A stretch of DNA of 64,000 bases from Haloferula luteola. GTDB taxonomy: Bacteria; Verrucomicrobiota; Verrucomicrobiia; Verrucomicrobiales; Akkermansiaceae. Of this stretch, positions 24,993 through 33,678 are shown piece after piece; position 1 is the first letter of the stretch, and each line of letters opens with the position of its first letter. The notes below the pieces were generated by a model. The model ran no database searches. It saw only the letters and a list, made by a program, of their open reading frames with translations, and had not been told where the DNA came from. The position numbers and the translations under genes are program-made. The DNA lies in assembly GCF_014201715.1 (NCBI RefSeq), contig NZ_JACHFD010000007.1, positions 124,001-188,000 on the forward strand, given 5' to 3'.

Positions 24993-25646
24993 ATGAACTG
25001 CATCGACCGTCCAAGTTCACCCCAAGTTGTCAGTCGTCCGGAGAGAAAAACGGGACGATTGCAGCAATGGGACGATTCCCGGGGCTATGGGTGGGTCGAA
25101 ATGGGCAAGCATCGGATCTTCGTCCACATCAAGGAATTTGAGCCGCGACGGCGCAGGCCGATGGACGGGGACGAAATCGAGTTTGCAGTGGGACTGGATC
25201 TCCAGGGGAGAACGTGTGCTCGGCAGGTCCACCTCGTCCGCTCGGGAGGGAAGGTCTCCATCGGGCGGTGGAGTTCTTTGTTACTTCTTTTAGTTCTACC
25301 CGTTTCAGCAGGATGCCAAATTCCTGGAGCTCCCTTTTGGATCGTCCCGAGTGGGATGGCGGTCAGTTCAGTGGTCGCATGGGCGATGTATCGAGCAGAC
25401 AAGCATCGAGCCGAATCTCATCGTTGGCGTATTCCTGAATCGAGGCTCCACTTCTGGGAGTTTTGGGGAGGTTGGCCAGGTGGTTTTTTGGCCCAAGCCT
25501 GGTTCCGGCACAAGACTCGCAAATCCACCTTTCAAGTCTTGTTCTGGTTGATCGTCGCGATCCATCAGCTGATCGCTTTTGCGTGGATCATGAGGGACCA
25601 CTGGGAAGTGTGGCGTCAGGGCGTGGGTCGGCTGTTCAGCGAATGA
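24993..25646 (+). CDS. cold-shock domain/DUF1294 membrane protein
   Basis: A 217-residue fusion. Residues 20-82 form a cold-shock OB-fold: GRLQQWDDSRGYGWVE carries the RNP1-like motif and RIFVHIKEF the RNP2-like motif. The second half is a DUF1294 membrane domain with about four segments and the characteristic MYRADKHRAESHRWRIPE and GGWPGGFLAQAWFRHKTRK. This CSD-DUF1294 pairing is known in many proteobacteria and relatives; its role is not established. It probably couples nucleic-acid binding to the membrane. Confidence 0.92.
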   Translation: MNCIDRPSSPQVVSRPERKTGRLQQWDDSRGYGWVEMGKHRIFVHIKEFEPRRRRPMDGDEIEFAVGLDLQGRTCARQVHLVRSGGKVSIGRWSSLLLLLVLPVSAGCQIPGAPFWIVPSGMAVSSVVAWAMYRADKHRAESHRWRIPESRLHFWEFWGGWPGGFLAQAWFRHKTRKSTFQVLFWLIVAIHQLIAFAWIMRDHWEVWRQGVGRLFSE

Positions 25647-25717
25647 CGCCTTTGAGGTTCATCATCATGCCGCTCTTTCCTTTTGGGGGATCGTTGCTGG
25701 GTTTCCGGTGACTGACC

Positions 25718-26827
25718 TTACTGGGCGTTGGCTTCGGAAACGAGATCGAGATCGCTAAGCGACCAGGATTTGGGGCAAACGATCTTGATCCGATCGTTTT
25801 CAAAGTTCACGGGGAGCCAAAGGTAGCGGCCATCGATGGGATCTTTGGGGCGCCAAACGTCAAACATGGCGATGAATTGGCCGGGCTTCCCGTGGATCGG
25901 GAGGATGTAGGTGCTCTGTCCTCCCCAGGTTTTTTCGGGCCCCATGCCACCGGCTCCGTTGGGCCCGGAGCAAGGATTGCCCAAGGAGGTCCAAGGCCCG
26001 GCCATCGAGTCGGCGACATAGGAGCGGGCTTCGTTGGGGTCCCAGCCGGTGCAGCCAGAAGCGATGAGCCAGTATTTGCCATCGTGCTTGCAGATGGCGG
26101 GCGCTTCGTTGTGGCCGCCTGGAAAGATGCGCCAGAAGGTGCCGGTGAAGTCGAGATAGTCGTCGGTGAGAAGGGAGATGTTCAGTGTGTAGTTTTCCTC
26201 TGCAGAGGAGATGATGTAGGCCTTGTCGTCGTCGTCGACAAAGACCGTCATATCGCGAGCCATCTGGCCTTTTCGGCGATCTCGCTTGAGATACTCGACC
26301 CACTGATCGTTGGTTTCCCGGCGGTCATAATTTTGGGGCCATTCGCCTCGGTTGGGTCGATGGCTTTCGACGAAACGATAGGGACCGGTGACCTGGTCAG
26401 CGGTGGCGACGGCACAGCGAGCGGTGGCGTAGCTTTGGCCGCGGTGTTCGAGGTGGAACCACATCACGAACTTCTTGGTCTTACGATTGTAGACGACCTT
26501 GGGGCGTTCGATGATGCAGCCGCGGGTGATTTCGCTGCTGTGTTTTTCTTCGACGGCGAGGGCGGTGCCTTGGTTCGTCCAGTTGTAGAGATCGGTGGAG
26601 GAGTAGCAGCTTACCCCGACTTGAGCGGAGTTGCCGCCTGGGCCCGAGATCTTGTGTTCTCCGAACCAGTAGTAGGTGCCCTCATGAAAAAGCACGCCGC
26701 CACCGTGGGCGTTGATGTGGACGCCCTGATCATCGGGCCAGATTTCTCCGGGCGTGAATTGGTCCGCCGCCCGGCCTGGAAGGGCGACGGCGAGGATCAG
26801 TGTGAGCAAGGCCAAGGCGCGATTCAT
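25718..26827 (-). CDS. secreted GH43 glycosidase, galactanase-like
   Basis: A 369-residue enzyme; the ATG at 26827 starts the signal peptide MNRALALLTLILAVALPGRA (the frame is open 38 codons further upstream). Propeller blades show INAHGGGVLFHEGTYYWFGE, IERPKVVYNRKTKKFVMWFH, ARDMTVFVDDDDKAYIISS and NEAPAICKHDGKYWLIASG. The WFGEH and GCTGWDPNEA patterns resemble the GH43 branch with exo-beta-1,3-galactanases (GH43_24 and relatives). The subfamily is inferred. It lies 67 bases downstream of the exosortase operon on the same strand and 4.9 kb from a GH30. Confidence 0.85.
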   Translation of the reverse strand: MNRALALLTLILAVALPGRAADQFTPGEIWPDDQGVHINAHGGGVLFHEGTYYWFGEHKISGPGGNSAQVGVSCYSSTDLYNWTNQGTALAVEEKHSSEITRGCIIERPKVVYNRKTKKFVMWFHLEHRGQSYATARCAVATADQVTGPYRFVESHRPNRGEWPQNYDRRETNDQWVEYLKRDRRKGQMARDMTVFVDDDDKAYIISSAEENYTLNISLLTDDYLDFTGTFWRIFPGGHNEAPAICKHDGKYWLIASGCTGWDPNEARSYVADSMAGPWTSLGNPCSGPNGAGGMGPEKTWGGQSTYILPIHGKPGQFIAMFDVWRPKDPIDGRYLWLPVNFENDRIKIVCPKSWSLSDLDLVSEANAQ

Positions 26828-26894
26828 TCCGCTATCATCCGGGCGAAGCTTGGTTTGGCAAGAATCCGCCGAACGAACCGCACGAACAGAGGGG

Positions 26895-27482
26895 TCAGGG
26901 GGCGCCCAGCAGCGGAAGCAGGCCCTCGAGTGCCGGGCCAAGTTCGACCCGTGGGTCGACAGGCTGCACCATCACGAGAACGGGTTCTTCCCCGCCCCAT
27001 TGGCGGAGCCAGCGTCGGAGGGTGGTTCGCGACCAGTACTCGATGGGGGAGTCAAAGAGGTGGCGGCCATCGGAGTAGTAGAAAAGAGCCTCGGTGGAAA
27101 TACCATCGCGAGTGAGATGAAGTTGTCGGACGTGGCCTCCTGCAAGATCATGAGATTGCTCTTCGTCGATTTCCCAACCGGCACCGCGGAAGCAATAGCG
27201 GGGATCGTGGACGACTTGGCGGTTGTGAGTGCCATCAATGATGGTGAGGGAGTAGCGAAGCCCCTTCCAAAGATAGATGGATTTGTAGCCCTTTGCGGCG
27301 CCGAGGGTGTCTTTCTCGAATTCACTTAGTTCGACCGGTTTGGACGTAAATCCCGGCCCTTCGCGGGGAAACTGGGCGATGCGATCCGTGGCGTCCGGCA
27401 ACTCCAGATGGCGGAGGGCGAGGGCGAGGAGGATGAGACCGAGGAGGCCGCTAAAAACGAGCAGGTTTTTCTTCGAACTCAT
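26895..27482 (-). CDS. exosortase-associated EpsI-like protein
   Basis: A 195-residue protein with one N-terminal membrane segment (LLVFSGLLGLILLALALRHL). The periplasmic part has the pattern of EpsI/DUF3485 proteins: YLWKGLRYSLTIIDGTHN, VHDPRYCFRGAGWEI, and GGHVRQLHLTRDG followed by a FYYSDG strand. Such proteins are encoded next to exosortases, often fused to them, and are linked to PEP-CTERM protein and exopolysaccharide export. The start overlaps the end of the small membrane protein gene by 32 bases. Confidence 0.8.
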   Translation of the reverse strand: MSSKKNLLVFSGLLGLILLALALRHLELPDATDRIAQFPREGPGFTSKPVELSEFEKDTLGAAKGYKSIYLWKGLRYSLTIIDGTHNRQVVHDPRYCFRGAGWEIDEEQSHDLAGGHVRQLHLTRDGISTEALFYYSDGRHLFDSPIEYWSRTTLRRWLRQWGGEEPVLVMVQPVDPRVELGPALEGLLPLLGAP

Positions 27483-27951
27483 GGCGCGATGGGTAGAAGC
27501 GGAGGGCGATGGAAAGGAGGCAGAGCCCTGCGGCGAGGCCGAGGCTGAGAGGGCTGAGAGTGGTTCCTACATAGGGACGCAGAATCCAGTACCACGCGGG
27601 CATCCAAAGCAGCCCAGCGGCGGTAAGGCCGAGGCGGGTGAGCGGGTGAGGAATGGGTTGGCAGATCAGCAAGGCAAGGGCGAGGTAGATGAGCGCCTGC
27701 ATTTCTCCGAGGATGCCGAGAGATAGCGCGATGGACGCGAGCGTGGATGGGCGCAGCGATATCGGGGATTTCTGCCACTGGAGGATGACAGCGGCGCACC
27801 ATAAAATGAAAGTTGGCGCGCCCAACCTCATCGTAGGGTCGTGCAACCACGCTTTGAACAAGGGGACTGACATGGCGAGCGCGATGGCGGCCATTGCCAA
27901 GCAAATCAGGGCGACGATCCGCTTTTCCGAGAATCTTGAGGCGGAGGACAC
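27451..27951 (-). CDS. exosortase-cluster membrane protein
   Basis: A 166-residue membrane protein that starts with a GTG 1 base after the exosortase stop. Four or five transmembrane segments are seen (IVALICLAMAAIALAMSVPL, APTFILWCAAVILQW, TLASIALSLGILGEMQALIYL, GLTAAGLLWMPAWYWIL, LSLGLAAGLCLLSIALRF). No known family is recognised. Its place between exosortase and EpsI-like genes, with an overlap on one side and a 1-base gap on the other, makes an accessory role in the same pathway likely. Confidence 0.65.
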   Translation of the reverse strand: MSSASRFSEKRIVALICLAMAAIALAMSVPLFKAWLHDPTMRLGAPTFILWCAAVILQWQKSPISLRPSTLASIALSLGILGEMQALIYLALALLICQPIPHPLTRLGLTAAGLLWMPAWYWILRPYVGTTLSPLSLGLAAGLCLLSIALRFYPSRHEFEEKPARF

Positions 27952-27952
27952 G

Positions 27953-28756
27953 TCAGGCGAAACGTTTGGAGATCCAGTGGGAGAGGGCAAGATAGCTGCC
28001 AAGCATGGTGCCGATGACTCCCATGGCGCCCCAAGTGTGGAAGGCGCCGGCGGCGGCATCGATGCCGAATCGCAGGCTCCAGCCCGTGATGACAATGATG
28101 CGCAAGGTATTGGCCAACCATGCGAGCACGGGGAGCAGTCCGACCATGATCCAAAAGCCGCGTTGGCGGGGGAACTGGAGGGCGGTCAGAGCGACGCCCC
28201 CGCTCATCAGGACCTGAAGAAGTTTCATGCCGCCGCAGGCAGCTTCGACAGAGATGGGAATGCCTCCTACCACCAGCTCGGTGCCGTGGGCGACGACGTG
28301 GTATCCGGCTGCTTCATAAGTGAGCGCGGTGAGATGGGCGCCGGTCAGGCGAAACCACCAACCGATGGGATCGCCATCGGTGAGCACCCAGGGAAAGGCC
28401 CCGGTAAGCAGGCATCCGAGGCGGGCGGGTGAAATGGAAGTGGCGGGGAGGAAATAGCTGACCGCCAGCCAGGACCAGCCGAACGCCATGAGGGTCATCT
28501 GATTCGCAAGAATGCCGATTCCCAGCAAGATGGCGGCAGGTAAGGTGAAACGGGGCCGTGAAGGTTGGACCGCGGAATGTTGGCGGGCCAAACGCCAGCT
28601 CAATGGAAGGATGGCAAGGATGACGAGAACATCAGGCGAAAGCTGCCACCATCGGCGGTCCAGCGCCCAGATGAGCGGAAAGATGACGCCGAGCAATGCT
28701 ACGGAGCTGCGTTCCAACGGACGAAGTCCTTCAAGTGTTGGTGCGGTCGAGCTCAT
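27953..28756 (-). CDS. exosortase (transpeptidase-like, PEP-CTERM sorting)
   Basis: A 267-residue multi-pass membrane enzyme thought to cut PEP-CTERM proteins. The start MSSTAPTLEG at 28756 overlaps the upstream TPR gene by 26 bases; the longer open frame is antisense-like noise over that gene. The three exosortase residues are present in order: Cys174 in VEAACGGMKLL, Arg219 in LANTLRIIVIT and His240 in AGAFHTWGAMG. About eight hydrophobic segments are visible. It sits in an operon with a PEP-CTERM substrate, TPR, membrane and EpsI-like proteins. Confidence 0.92.
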   Translation of the reverse strand: MSSTAPTLEGLRPLERSSVALLGVIFPLIWALDRRWWQLSPDVLVILAILPLSWRLARQHSAVQPSRPRFTLPAAILLGIGILANQMTLMAFGWSWLAVSYFLPATSISPARLGCLLTGAFPWVLTDGDPIGWWFRLTGAHLTALTYEAAGYHVVAHGTELVVGGIPISVEAACGGMKLLQVLMSGGVALTALQFPRQRGFWIMVGLLPVLAWLANTLRIIVITGWSLRFGIDAAAGAFHTWGAMGVIGTMLGSYLALSHWISKRFA

Positions 28757-30659
28757 GGAGCCATTGATGGAAGATCGGTTCGTTCGGGGCGAGGCGGAGG
28801 AGATCCTGAAGGAGGGTGCGGGCGGTGTCCCGTTGGTCGGCGGCGAGAGCTTCGCGGAAACGGTAGACCAGGCCTTCGATCGAGTCGGTGCCGAGGCCCT
28901 GATAGATCGCGAGGGCCGTATCGGGATCCTTGCGGGCGAGGGCGGCACGGGCGGTGAGTTCTCTGCCACCGACAGAGTCGGCGAGATCCGTGCGAGCGGC
29001 GAGTCGTGCATCGAAGGCTTTCCAATCGCGGCGCTCCAGTTCGGCGAGTGCGAGCAGGTAGTTGGCTCGAGTTCCGGGGCCCTGGGTGTCCGAGGCGACG
29101 GATTCAAGTTGAGCGAGACCTTCGTCGGTCTTGCCGAGGCTTAGCAGCAACTCACCGGCGAGCCCTTGGACGGCGAGGTCGTTTGGATACTGCGCGGCAA
29201 CTTGCAGCGCCATTTCTGCACCGGCCTGGCGTGTGCGCATTTTGGTGAGGGCATAGGGCAACCAATCGAGTTCAGTGGGGAGGTCGGCTGCGAGGGGGAA
29301 ATCAGCAGGTGCCAGCAGACGATCTGCAGCCCCCGTCCAACCTTGAGCGAGGATCAGGGCGGCGGGAGCAGCGGATGAACGCAGGAAAGTCTCGAGGGAA
29401 GGAGATTGACCGGGTTTTAGGTTCGCCAATGTCGCGAAAAACCGGTGATTGAGTCGGTCGGTCGAGAGCGTGAATTCGGCCGGCCAGGAGGCGCCTGCCC
29501 GCCAATCAAGAAGGGCTGAAAGTAGGGTCTGGAGATCCCGTGCGGTGCTATCGGGCGCGAGCTTGATGGCATCGAGCGTGGCGCGAGCGGCAGCTTCCTG
29601 ACCGGTGCGGATTTGCTCGAGAATCGTGAGCCACTGAAAGGCTTCATTGTCGGCGAGAATCGCAGGAGCTTCGGCGTTGGGGGTCAGAAAATTCTCCGGC
29701 AGGAAGGCATCGATGGGGGTGTTGGCGAGGTCAAGGGCGACGCCTCCCCACCATTCGCCAGCCCGCGGGGCAAGAGGTTGGCCGCGGGATTGGGTCACGC
29801 GTTCCCAAAACCAATCATTGAACCAACTGCGGACGTCGCCGGTCTTCTCATACGTCTGGCGCCAGGTTTCGATGGCCTGGGGCAAAGCGCGAGTGCGCAG
29901 GTAGAAGCGTGCCAATTGCTCGCCATGGAGAGGATTTGAGGGCTCGAGAAGATAGGCGGCAATGTACTCGCGGCGCGCATCACTCAGACGGCCGAAGCTT
30001 TCAAGGTAGCCAGCCGCGGTCGCTCGAAGATCGACAGATTGGGGATTCTCCGCGAAGGCGGCATTCAGGGCGCGAGTGACGGTGGCGGGATCCTTATCGG
30101 CGAGCAGGGCGAGCCGAAGCTGGCGATTCACCTCGTCATTGCCCTCGGCCTTCCAGGTATCGAGAGATTCCCGAGCTTCGCGGCGACGGCCATCGTGGAT
30201 GCATTGATCCGCTTCGAGGAGCTTCCAAGCGTGGGGTTGCTGGCGCTTTTCTGGCGGCCAAAGTTCGAGCACAGGCAGGGCGGTGTCCCATTGCCCGCGG
30301 TGGAGCTTCATGCGCATCCACCAAAGAGCGGCGGATTCGCATTCACGCAGGGTAAATGGATAGCGACCCACCAAGGACTCCAATTGTCCGTAGTCTCTCG
30401 ACTCTGCCGCAGCGTTGACCATCAGGCTCGGCCACTCTGCCATATCGGAAAACGCGAGGTCGGCCTTGAAATGAGCCTGCAGGAGCTTGAGGGCCTCACC
30501 CGGGTTCTCCGTTTGAAGCAGTTTCCTGGCTTGATCGACCACCCCTTGGCGAGCCACCTGCGCGGCCTTTTGAGTCGATTGGCGATGGAGGTAGAAGCCG
30601 CCCGTCCCCAAGATGGCGAGGACAATGGCGGCGAGTGCAAGCCTGAGAAACGTTTTCAT
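28731..30659 (-). CDS. TPR-like membrane-anchored protein of exosortase operon
   Basis: A 642-residue protein. An N-terminal transmembrane helix (ALAAIVLAILGTGGFYLHR) is followed by a long series of helix pairs of TPR type, e.g. ARKLLQTENPGEALKLLQAHF, AAGYLESFGRLSDARREYIAAYLLEPSNP, ELLLSLGKTDEGLAQLESVA, AALARKDPDTALAIYQGLG. The superhelix would lie outside the cytoplasm. TPR proteins frequently occur in PEP-CTERM/exopolysaccharide loci. It starts 8 bases after the DUF4114 gene and overlaps the exosortase gene. Confidence 0.85.
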   Translation of the reverse strand: MKTFLRLALAAIVLAILGTGGFYLHRQSTQKAAQVARQGVVDQARKLLQTENPGEALKLLQAHFKADLAFSDMAEWPSLMVNAAAESRDYGQLESLVGRYPFTLRECESAALWWMRMKLHRGQWDTALPVLELWPPEKRQQPHAWKLLEADQCIHDGRRREARESLDTWKAEGNDEVNRQLRLALLADKDPATVTRALNAAFAENPQSVDLRATAAGYLESFGRLSDARREYIAAYLLEPSNPLHGEQLARFYLRTRALPQAIETWRQTYEKTGDVRSWFNDWFWERVTQSRGQPLAPRAGEWWGGVALDLANTPIDAFLPENFLTPNAEAPAILADNEAFQWLTILEQIRTGQEAAARATLDAIKLAPDSTARDLQTLLSALLDWRAGASWPAEFTLSTDRLNHRFFATLANLKPGQSPSLETFLRSSAAPAALILAQGWTGAADRLLAPADFPLAADLPTELDWLPYALTKMRTRQAGAEMALQVAAQYPNDLAVQGLAGELLLSLGKTDEGLAQLESVASDTQGPGTRANYLLALAELERRDWKAFDARLAARTDLADSVGGRELTARAALARKDPDTALAIYQGLGTDSIEGLVYRFREALAADQRDTARTLLQDLLRLAPNEPIFHQWLHELDRTNT

Positions 30660-30667
30660 GAGTGGGG

Positions 30668-31573
30668 TCAGGAATCCGTGATCCGAACCGGAACGGGCAC
30701 CGCCTTTGGTTGGCGCCGAAGTTGCCAGAAGCCGATGCCGACGAGCGCGGCCATCATGATCCAGAAGGACGGTTCGGGATTGGCGAGGCGTGCGACGTTG
30801 GCAGCGCCGATGTCGATGGCGATGACGAGGTCATTGAAGTCGAGATCGCCTCCGCCGTAGAGGTCCTCGAATCCGATGAGTAGGTAGGGACTGCCCTCAA
30901 GGGCAAAGGCGACGAGGTGCTGCAGAGAATCCGGATTGGATGCGGCATCGGCCGTGTAGACATCGCTGCCACCATAGGCACCGTTGGCGATGAGGAAGAA
31001 GTCGAGAAAGTTCCCCGCGGCGATTGTGCCGAGGTCGACGAAGTCGCCGGGAGTGATCGGCACACTGTCGTTGCGGGTGATATCGGAAGATGTCGGGTCG
31101 GAATAGTAGACGTTGTCCGAGGATGCGTCGGGGAAAATGAGTAGTGGATCGCTGGTGGTTCCGTTGGCGACGCTCTCGGTCGTGTAGCCGAGAGTGTTCA
31201 GATATCCGGCCCCTTCGCTAAGGAAGTAGACGCGCACGGAGGAATCCTGGCCGAGCGTGAGCGCAGCGGGATCCAAGCTGACGGCGGAGATGTCCTGAAG
31301 AGCGGTCGCCTCACTTAGGTTCTGGTTGACGAAGTTGAGAAGGACCGGGAGGTCGGTGGTTTGGAAACTGGCGGAGGCTTCGTCTGAGCCTGCGGCCATC
31401 ACAGGGCCCGCCACTTCGAGTCCGAAGGGTCGGGCCGCGTCTTGAAAGCTGGCTTCGGTCTGAGCCTGCGCTGCGGTCAAGCTGACAGTGCCAAGCCCGA
31501 GGGCGATGGCCCGGAGGAAGAGCCCTCGGGAGTAGGAAGCGGGGGAGTGAGAGATTAGGGGGGATGTTTTCAT
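30668..31573 (-). CDS. DUF4114-type PEP-CTERM protein
   Basis: A 301-residue secreted protein, first gene of the exosortase operon. Start at the ATG at 31573 (MKTSPLISHS); an ATG 57 bases upstream is in frame. Signal peptide LFLRAIALGLGTVSLTAAQAQ. The centre has the DUF4114 motif YLLIGFEDLYGGGDLDFNDLVIAIDI, a calcium-site-like acidic loop. The tail is PEP-CTERM: ANPEPSFW, a hydrophobic helix (IMMAALVGIGFW) and QLRRQ. It is probably the dedicated substrate of the neighbouring exosortase. Confidence 0.85.
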   Translation of the reverse strand: MKTSPLISHSPASYSRGLFLRAIALGLGTVSLTAAQAQTEASFQDAARPFGLEVAGPVMAAGSDEASASFQTTDLPVLLNFVNQNLSEATALQDISAVSLDPAALTLGQDSSVRVYFLSEGAGYLNTLGYTTESVANGTTSDPLLIFPDASSDNVYYSDPTSSDITRNDSVPITPGDFVDLGTIAAGNFLDFFLIANGAYGGSDVYTADAASNPDSLQHLVAFALEGSPYLLIGFEDLYGGGDLDFNDLVIAIDIGAANVARLANPEPSFWIMMAALVGIGFWQLRRQPKAVPVPVRITDS

Positions 31574-31707
31574 GGGGGCAGGGAGAACGCCCGACGGGGA
31601 GGGGGGGATCCCGTTGCGGACGAGCGTCATCCTGCCTTTGGAGGGCGTGAAAGGCTATGCCACGATCACGTTTCCCTCAATTGCGGGGTGGTGACACGAA
31701 GTGATGG

Positions 31708-33153
31708 TTAGAGATCCAGATTGCGAATTTCGACCGTCACGATGGAGTCGGCAGGAAGGGTGCATTTCATGGCGCCTTGCTCCACCTGGAGGTCACGGCG
31801 GAATTCGTATCGTGCGGCCCCGCGGGGTTCGGTGATCCAACGAGCGGCGGCGGCTTGGCCAGTGCGGAACGAGGAAAGATCCAGGGAGATCTCTTTTTCG
31901 TCGCCCTCATTGAGAGTGACGAGAACGAGTCGGCGAAGGTCGCGACTGTAGGCCGCCACGGCTTCCCGAGAGCTGGTGCCGATGATATTCATACCGGGCA
32001 GGATATGTCGGGAGAACTGGGCGAGAACGTGATGTTTCGGATTCACGGCCTTGAGTTCGGCACGTGGCATATCGGCATCGATGAGACCCCAGCCCCCACC
32101 GTCGAGAGGCTGCCAGTAGGCCCAAGCGGTAGGTCGGAGATATTCGAAATCGAGAAGAAGGTTTTTAGCCATTTCGATGCCGTCGCCATTTCCATCGCCG
32201 TATTCCGAGTTCCATAGTTTTTTGCCATCCTTCTCGGCGATTCGCTGGAGACGATCGCGGCTGCCCTGGCCATATTGGTATCCGTGGACATTGATTTGCT
32301 CGACCAGCTTGCGCACGGCAGGCCGGAAGCTGCGCCAAGTATCGATGGCCTCGTCGTACGTGTTTTCATCGGAGGCGGCGAGGGGGAGATCGTGAAGGTC
32401 TTCGCTATCCAGGGCTTTGCGGACCAGGGGAAGAATCTTCTCCTGTGCTTCGCGTGAAACGTGGCAGCCTTCTTGTTTGCAATCGGCAAACCACCACGCG
32501 GAGATCGGTTCATTGAAGGGAGAGACGGTGGTGAAAGGAACCCCCCATTCATCCTTAGCTTTCCGGGCGATCGTTGCGAGGTAATGGGCGAAGTTGGAAT
32601 ACTGATCCTCTCGTAGATTGTCGGCCCTGGCATCCGCTGCGCCGGAGGGGTTGTCATTTCGACACATCCACCACATGGGGGAATTGGAGAAGAGTTCGAA
32701 GTGAGTGGCGCCGCGTGCTTTGGCCATCTGCATCATCTGCCGCTGATTGGCATCGACGGACCAATCCCAACTTGCGGAATCGGGATCGGGGTCGGCACCA
32801 TCGAGCCAAAATCCCTCCATTTGACGATAGGGCAGGATGATCTTGGAGACTCCCATCTTGCGTCCCTCGACTTCCTTCCAAGAGCAAGCACCCGCGTTGT
32901 AGCGAACAAAGGTCATTCCCAGACCGGGTTGCTCGGCACCCAGGATAGGGACATTTTGGGTGGTGAAGAACAGATCGGCGAGGTCCTCGCGGTCGCCGAA
33001 AACCTTCCCCCACCACGCCAGCGAGCATCCCCAGGCTTCCCAGGTGCCGCGGTCTTCAGAGGGGTCGATGTGAATGTCCCGGGTGGCGGAGTGGGCAGCA
33101 CCCGAGAGGGCGAAAAGGGATAGCAAAGGGGTCAGAATTCCTCGAAACGTCAT
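31708..33153 (-). CDS. secreted GH30 glycosidase, beta-1,6-galactanase-like
   Basis: A 481-residue enzyme. The ATG at 33153 has GGGAGG 6 bases upstream and starts a signal peptide (MTFRGILTPLLSLFALSGAAHS). GH30 barrel: GTWEAWGCSLAWWGKVFG, FVRYNAG, FELFSNSPMWWM, acid/base in TVSPFNEPISAWW (E215) and nucleophile in KLWNSEYGDGNG (E317), with a beta-sandwich at the C-terminus (VAAYSRDLRRLVLVTLN). The N-terminal GWGCSLAWW type and the SPFNEP region match the GH30_5 branch with endo-beta-1,6-galactanases. Together with GH43 it would act on arabinogalactan. A strong dyad lies upstream (33197-33215). Confidence 0.9.
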   Translation of the reverse strand: MTFRGILTPLLSLFALSGAAHSATRDIHIDPSEDRGTWEAWGCSLAWWGKVFGDREDLADLFFTTQNVPILGAEQPGLGMTFVRYNAGACSWKEVEGRKMGVSKIILPYRQMEGFWLDGADPDPDSASWDWSVDANQRQMMQMAKARGATHFELFSNSPMWWMCRNDNPSGAADARADNLREDQYSNFAHYLATIARKAKDEWGVPFTTVSPFNEPISAWWFADCKQEGCHVSREAQEKILPLVRKALDSEDLHDLPLAASDENTYDEAIDTWRSFRPAVRKLVEQINVHGYQYGQGSRDRLQRIAEKDGKKLWNSEYGDGNGDGIEMAKNLLLDFEYLRPTAWAYWQPLDGGGWGLIDADMPRAELKAVNPKHHVLAQFSRHILPGMNIIGTSSREAVAAYSRDLRRLVLVTLNEGDEKEISLDLSSFRTGQAAAARWITEPRGAARYEFRRDLQVEQGAMKCTLPADSIVTVEIRNLDL

Positions 33154-33196
33154 GTGTGCCTCCCAATACGCAGGTGACGCGCCGGATGCATCAGGA

Positions 33197-33215
33197 AATC
33201 GATCACTGATCGTTT
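33197..33215. promoter_or_regulatory. dyad upstream of GH30, operator candidate
   Basis: CGATCACTGATCG (33200-33212) is a perfect palindrome around a central C; with the flanks AAT and TTT the symmetry covers 19 bases with one mismatch. It lies 44 bases before the GH30 ATG. TCGATCACTGATCG (33199-33212) matches 46252-46265, upstream of the esterase/GH92/GH130 operon, in 13 of 14 positions. Confidence 0.45.
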
Positions 33216-33232
33216 CTTGTGGTCTTCCTGGG

Positions 33233-33553
33233 TCAGGGTCGGCCTCGCGATCGTTCCAGTGCCATTTGGAATCCTGCGCGTCGTTCGGCGATTTCACGCC
33301 GCAGGCGGAGACGTTCTTGAGGATCGGTGCAATCCACCAGTTCCGACTCAAGGCGTTCTGCCTGGCGGAGCCACTCGATTTCCGGGGGAGTGAAGCCGTT
33401 GCCCTTCAAAATCGAAAAGCTAGCTCTCCATTCCACGGGAGTGGCAAAATAGCTCTCGTGGTCAGTCTGAGTACCCGCGGGTGGGGGTTGAAGGGCTCCG
33501 GAGGCGATCGCCTCATCAATGAGGCTTTCGCCTATCTTGGAAAGTTCGCTCAT
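33233..33553 (-). CDS. small hypothetical protein
   Basis: A 106-residue soluble protein starting MSELSKIGESLIDEAI. The N-terminal ESLIDEAIASGAL resembles the start of DUF1992 (DnaJ C28-like), but the PLPGKGKP-type motif is absent. The C-terminal half is a charged helix pair (EIEWLRQAERLESELVDCTDPQERLRLRREIAERRAGF region), perhaps a coiled coil. It is divergent from the subtilase gene. No function is known. Confidence 0.6.
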   Translation of the reverse strand: MSELSKIGESLIDEAIASGALQPPPAGTQTDHESYFATPVEWRASFSILKGNGFTPPEIEWLRQAERLESELVDCTDPQERLRLRREIAERRAGFQMALERSRGRP

Positions 33554-33678
33554 CCCCAGCGGGATTCGCTCATTCGGTGATGGGTTGCACGCTCGGAATG
33601 CAAAACATGCAGGCGCAATGGGGGCTTTTCCCCGGTCGGATTTCCTTCCAAGCTCTGAAGCATCTTCCAAATATCATT

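Noticed and set aside
25643-25711. 22-codon frame starting in the stop of the CSD/DUF1294 gene (ATGA)
   Set aside because: Short, hydrophobic and with a possible coupled start, but without any support beyond the overlap; chance is likely.
28757-29107. N-terminal extension of the exosortase frame
   Set aside because: The 117 extra codons overlap the TPR gene in another frame and are Ser/Pro/Arg-rich without membrane segments; the ATG at 28756 gives a normal exosortase.
30650-30659. AAACGTTT-type palindrome similar to the one at 22970
   Set aside because: It is part of the first codons of the TPR gene (MKTF) and therefore explained by coding.
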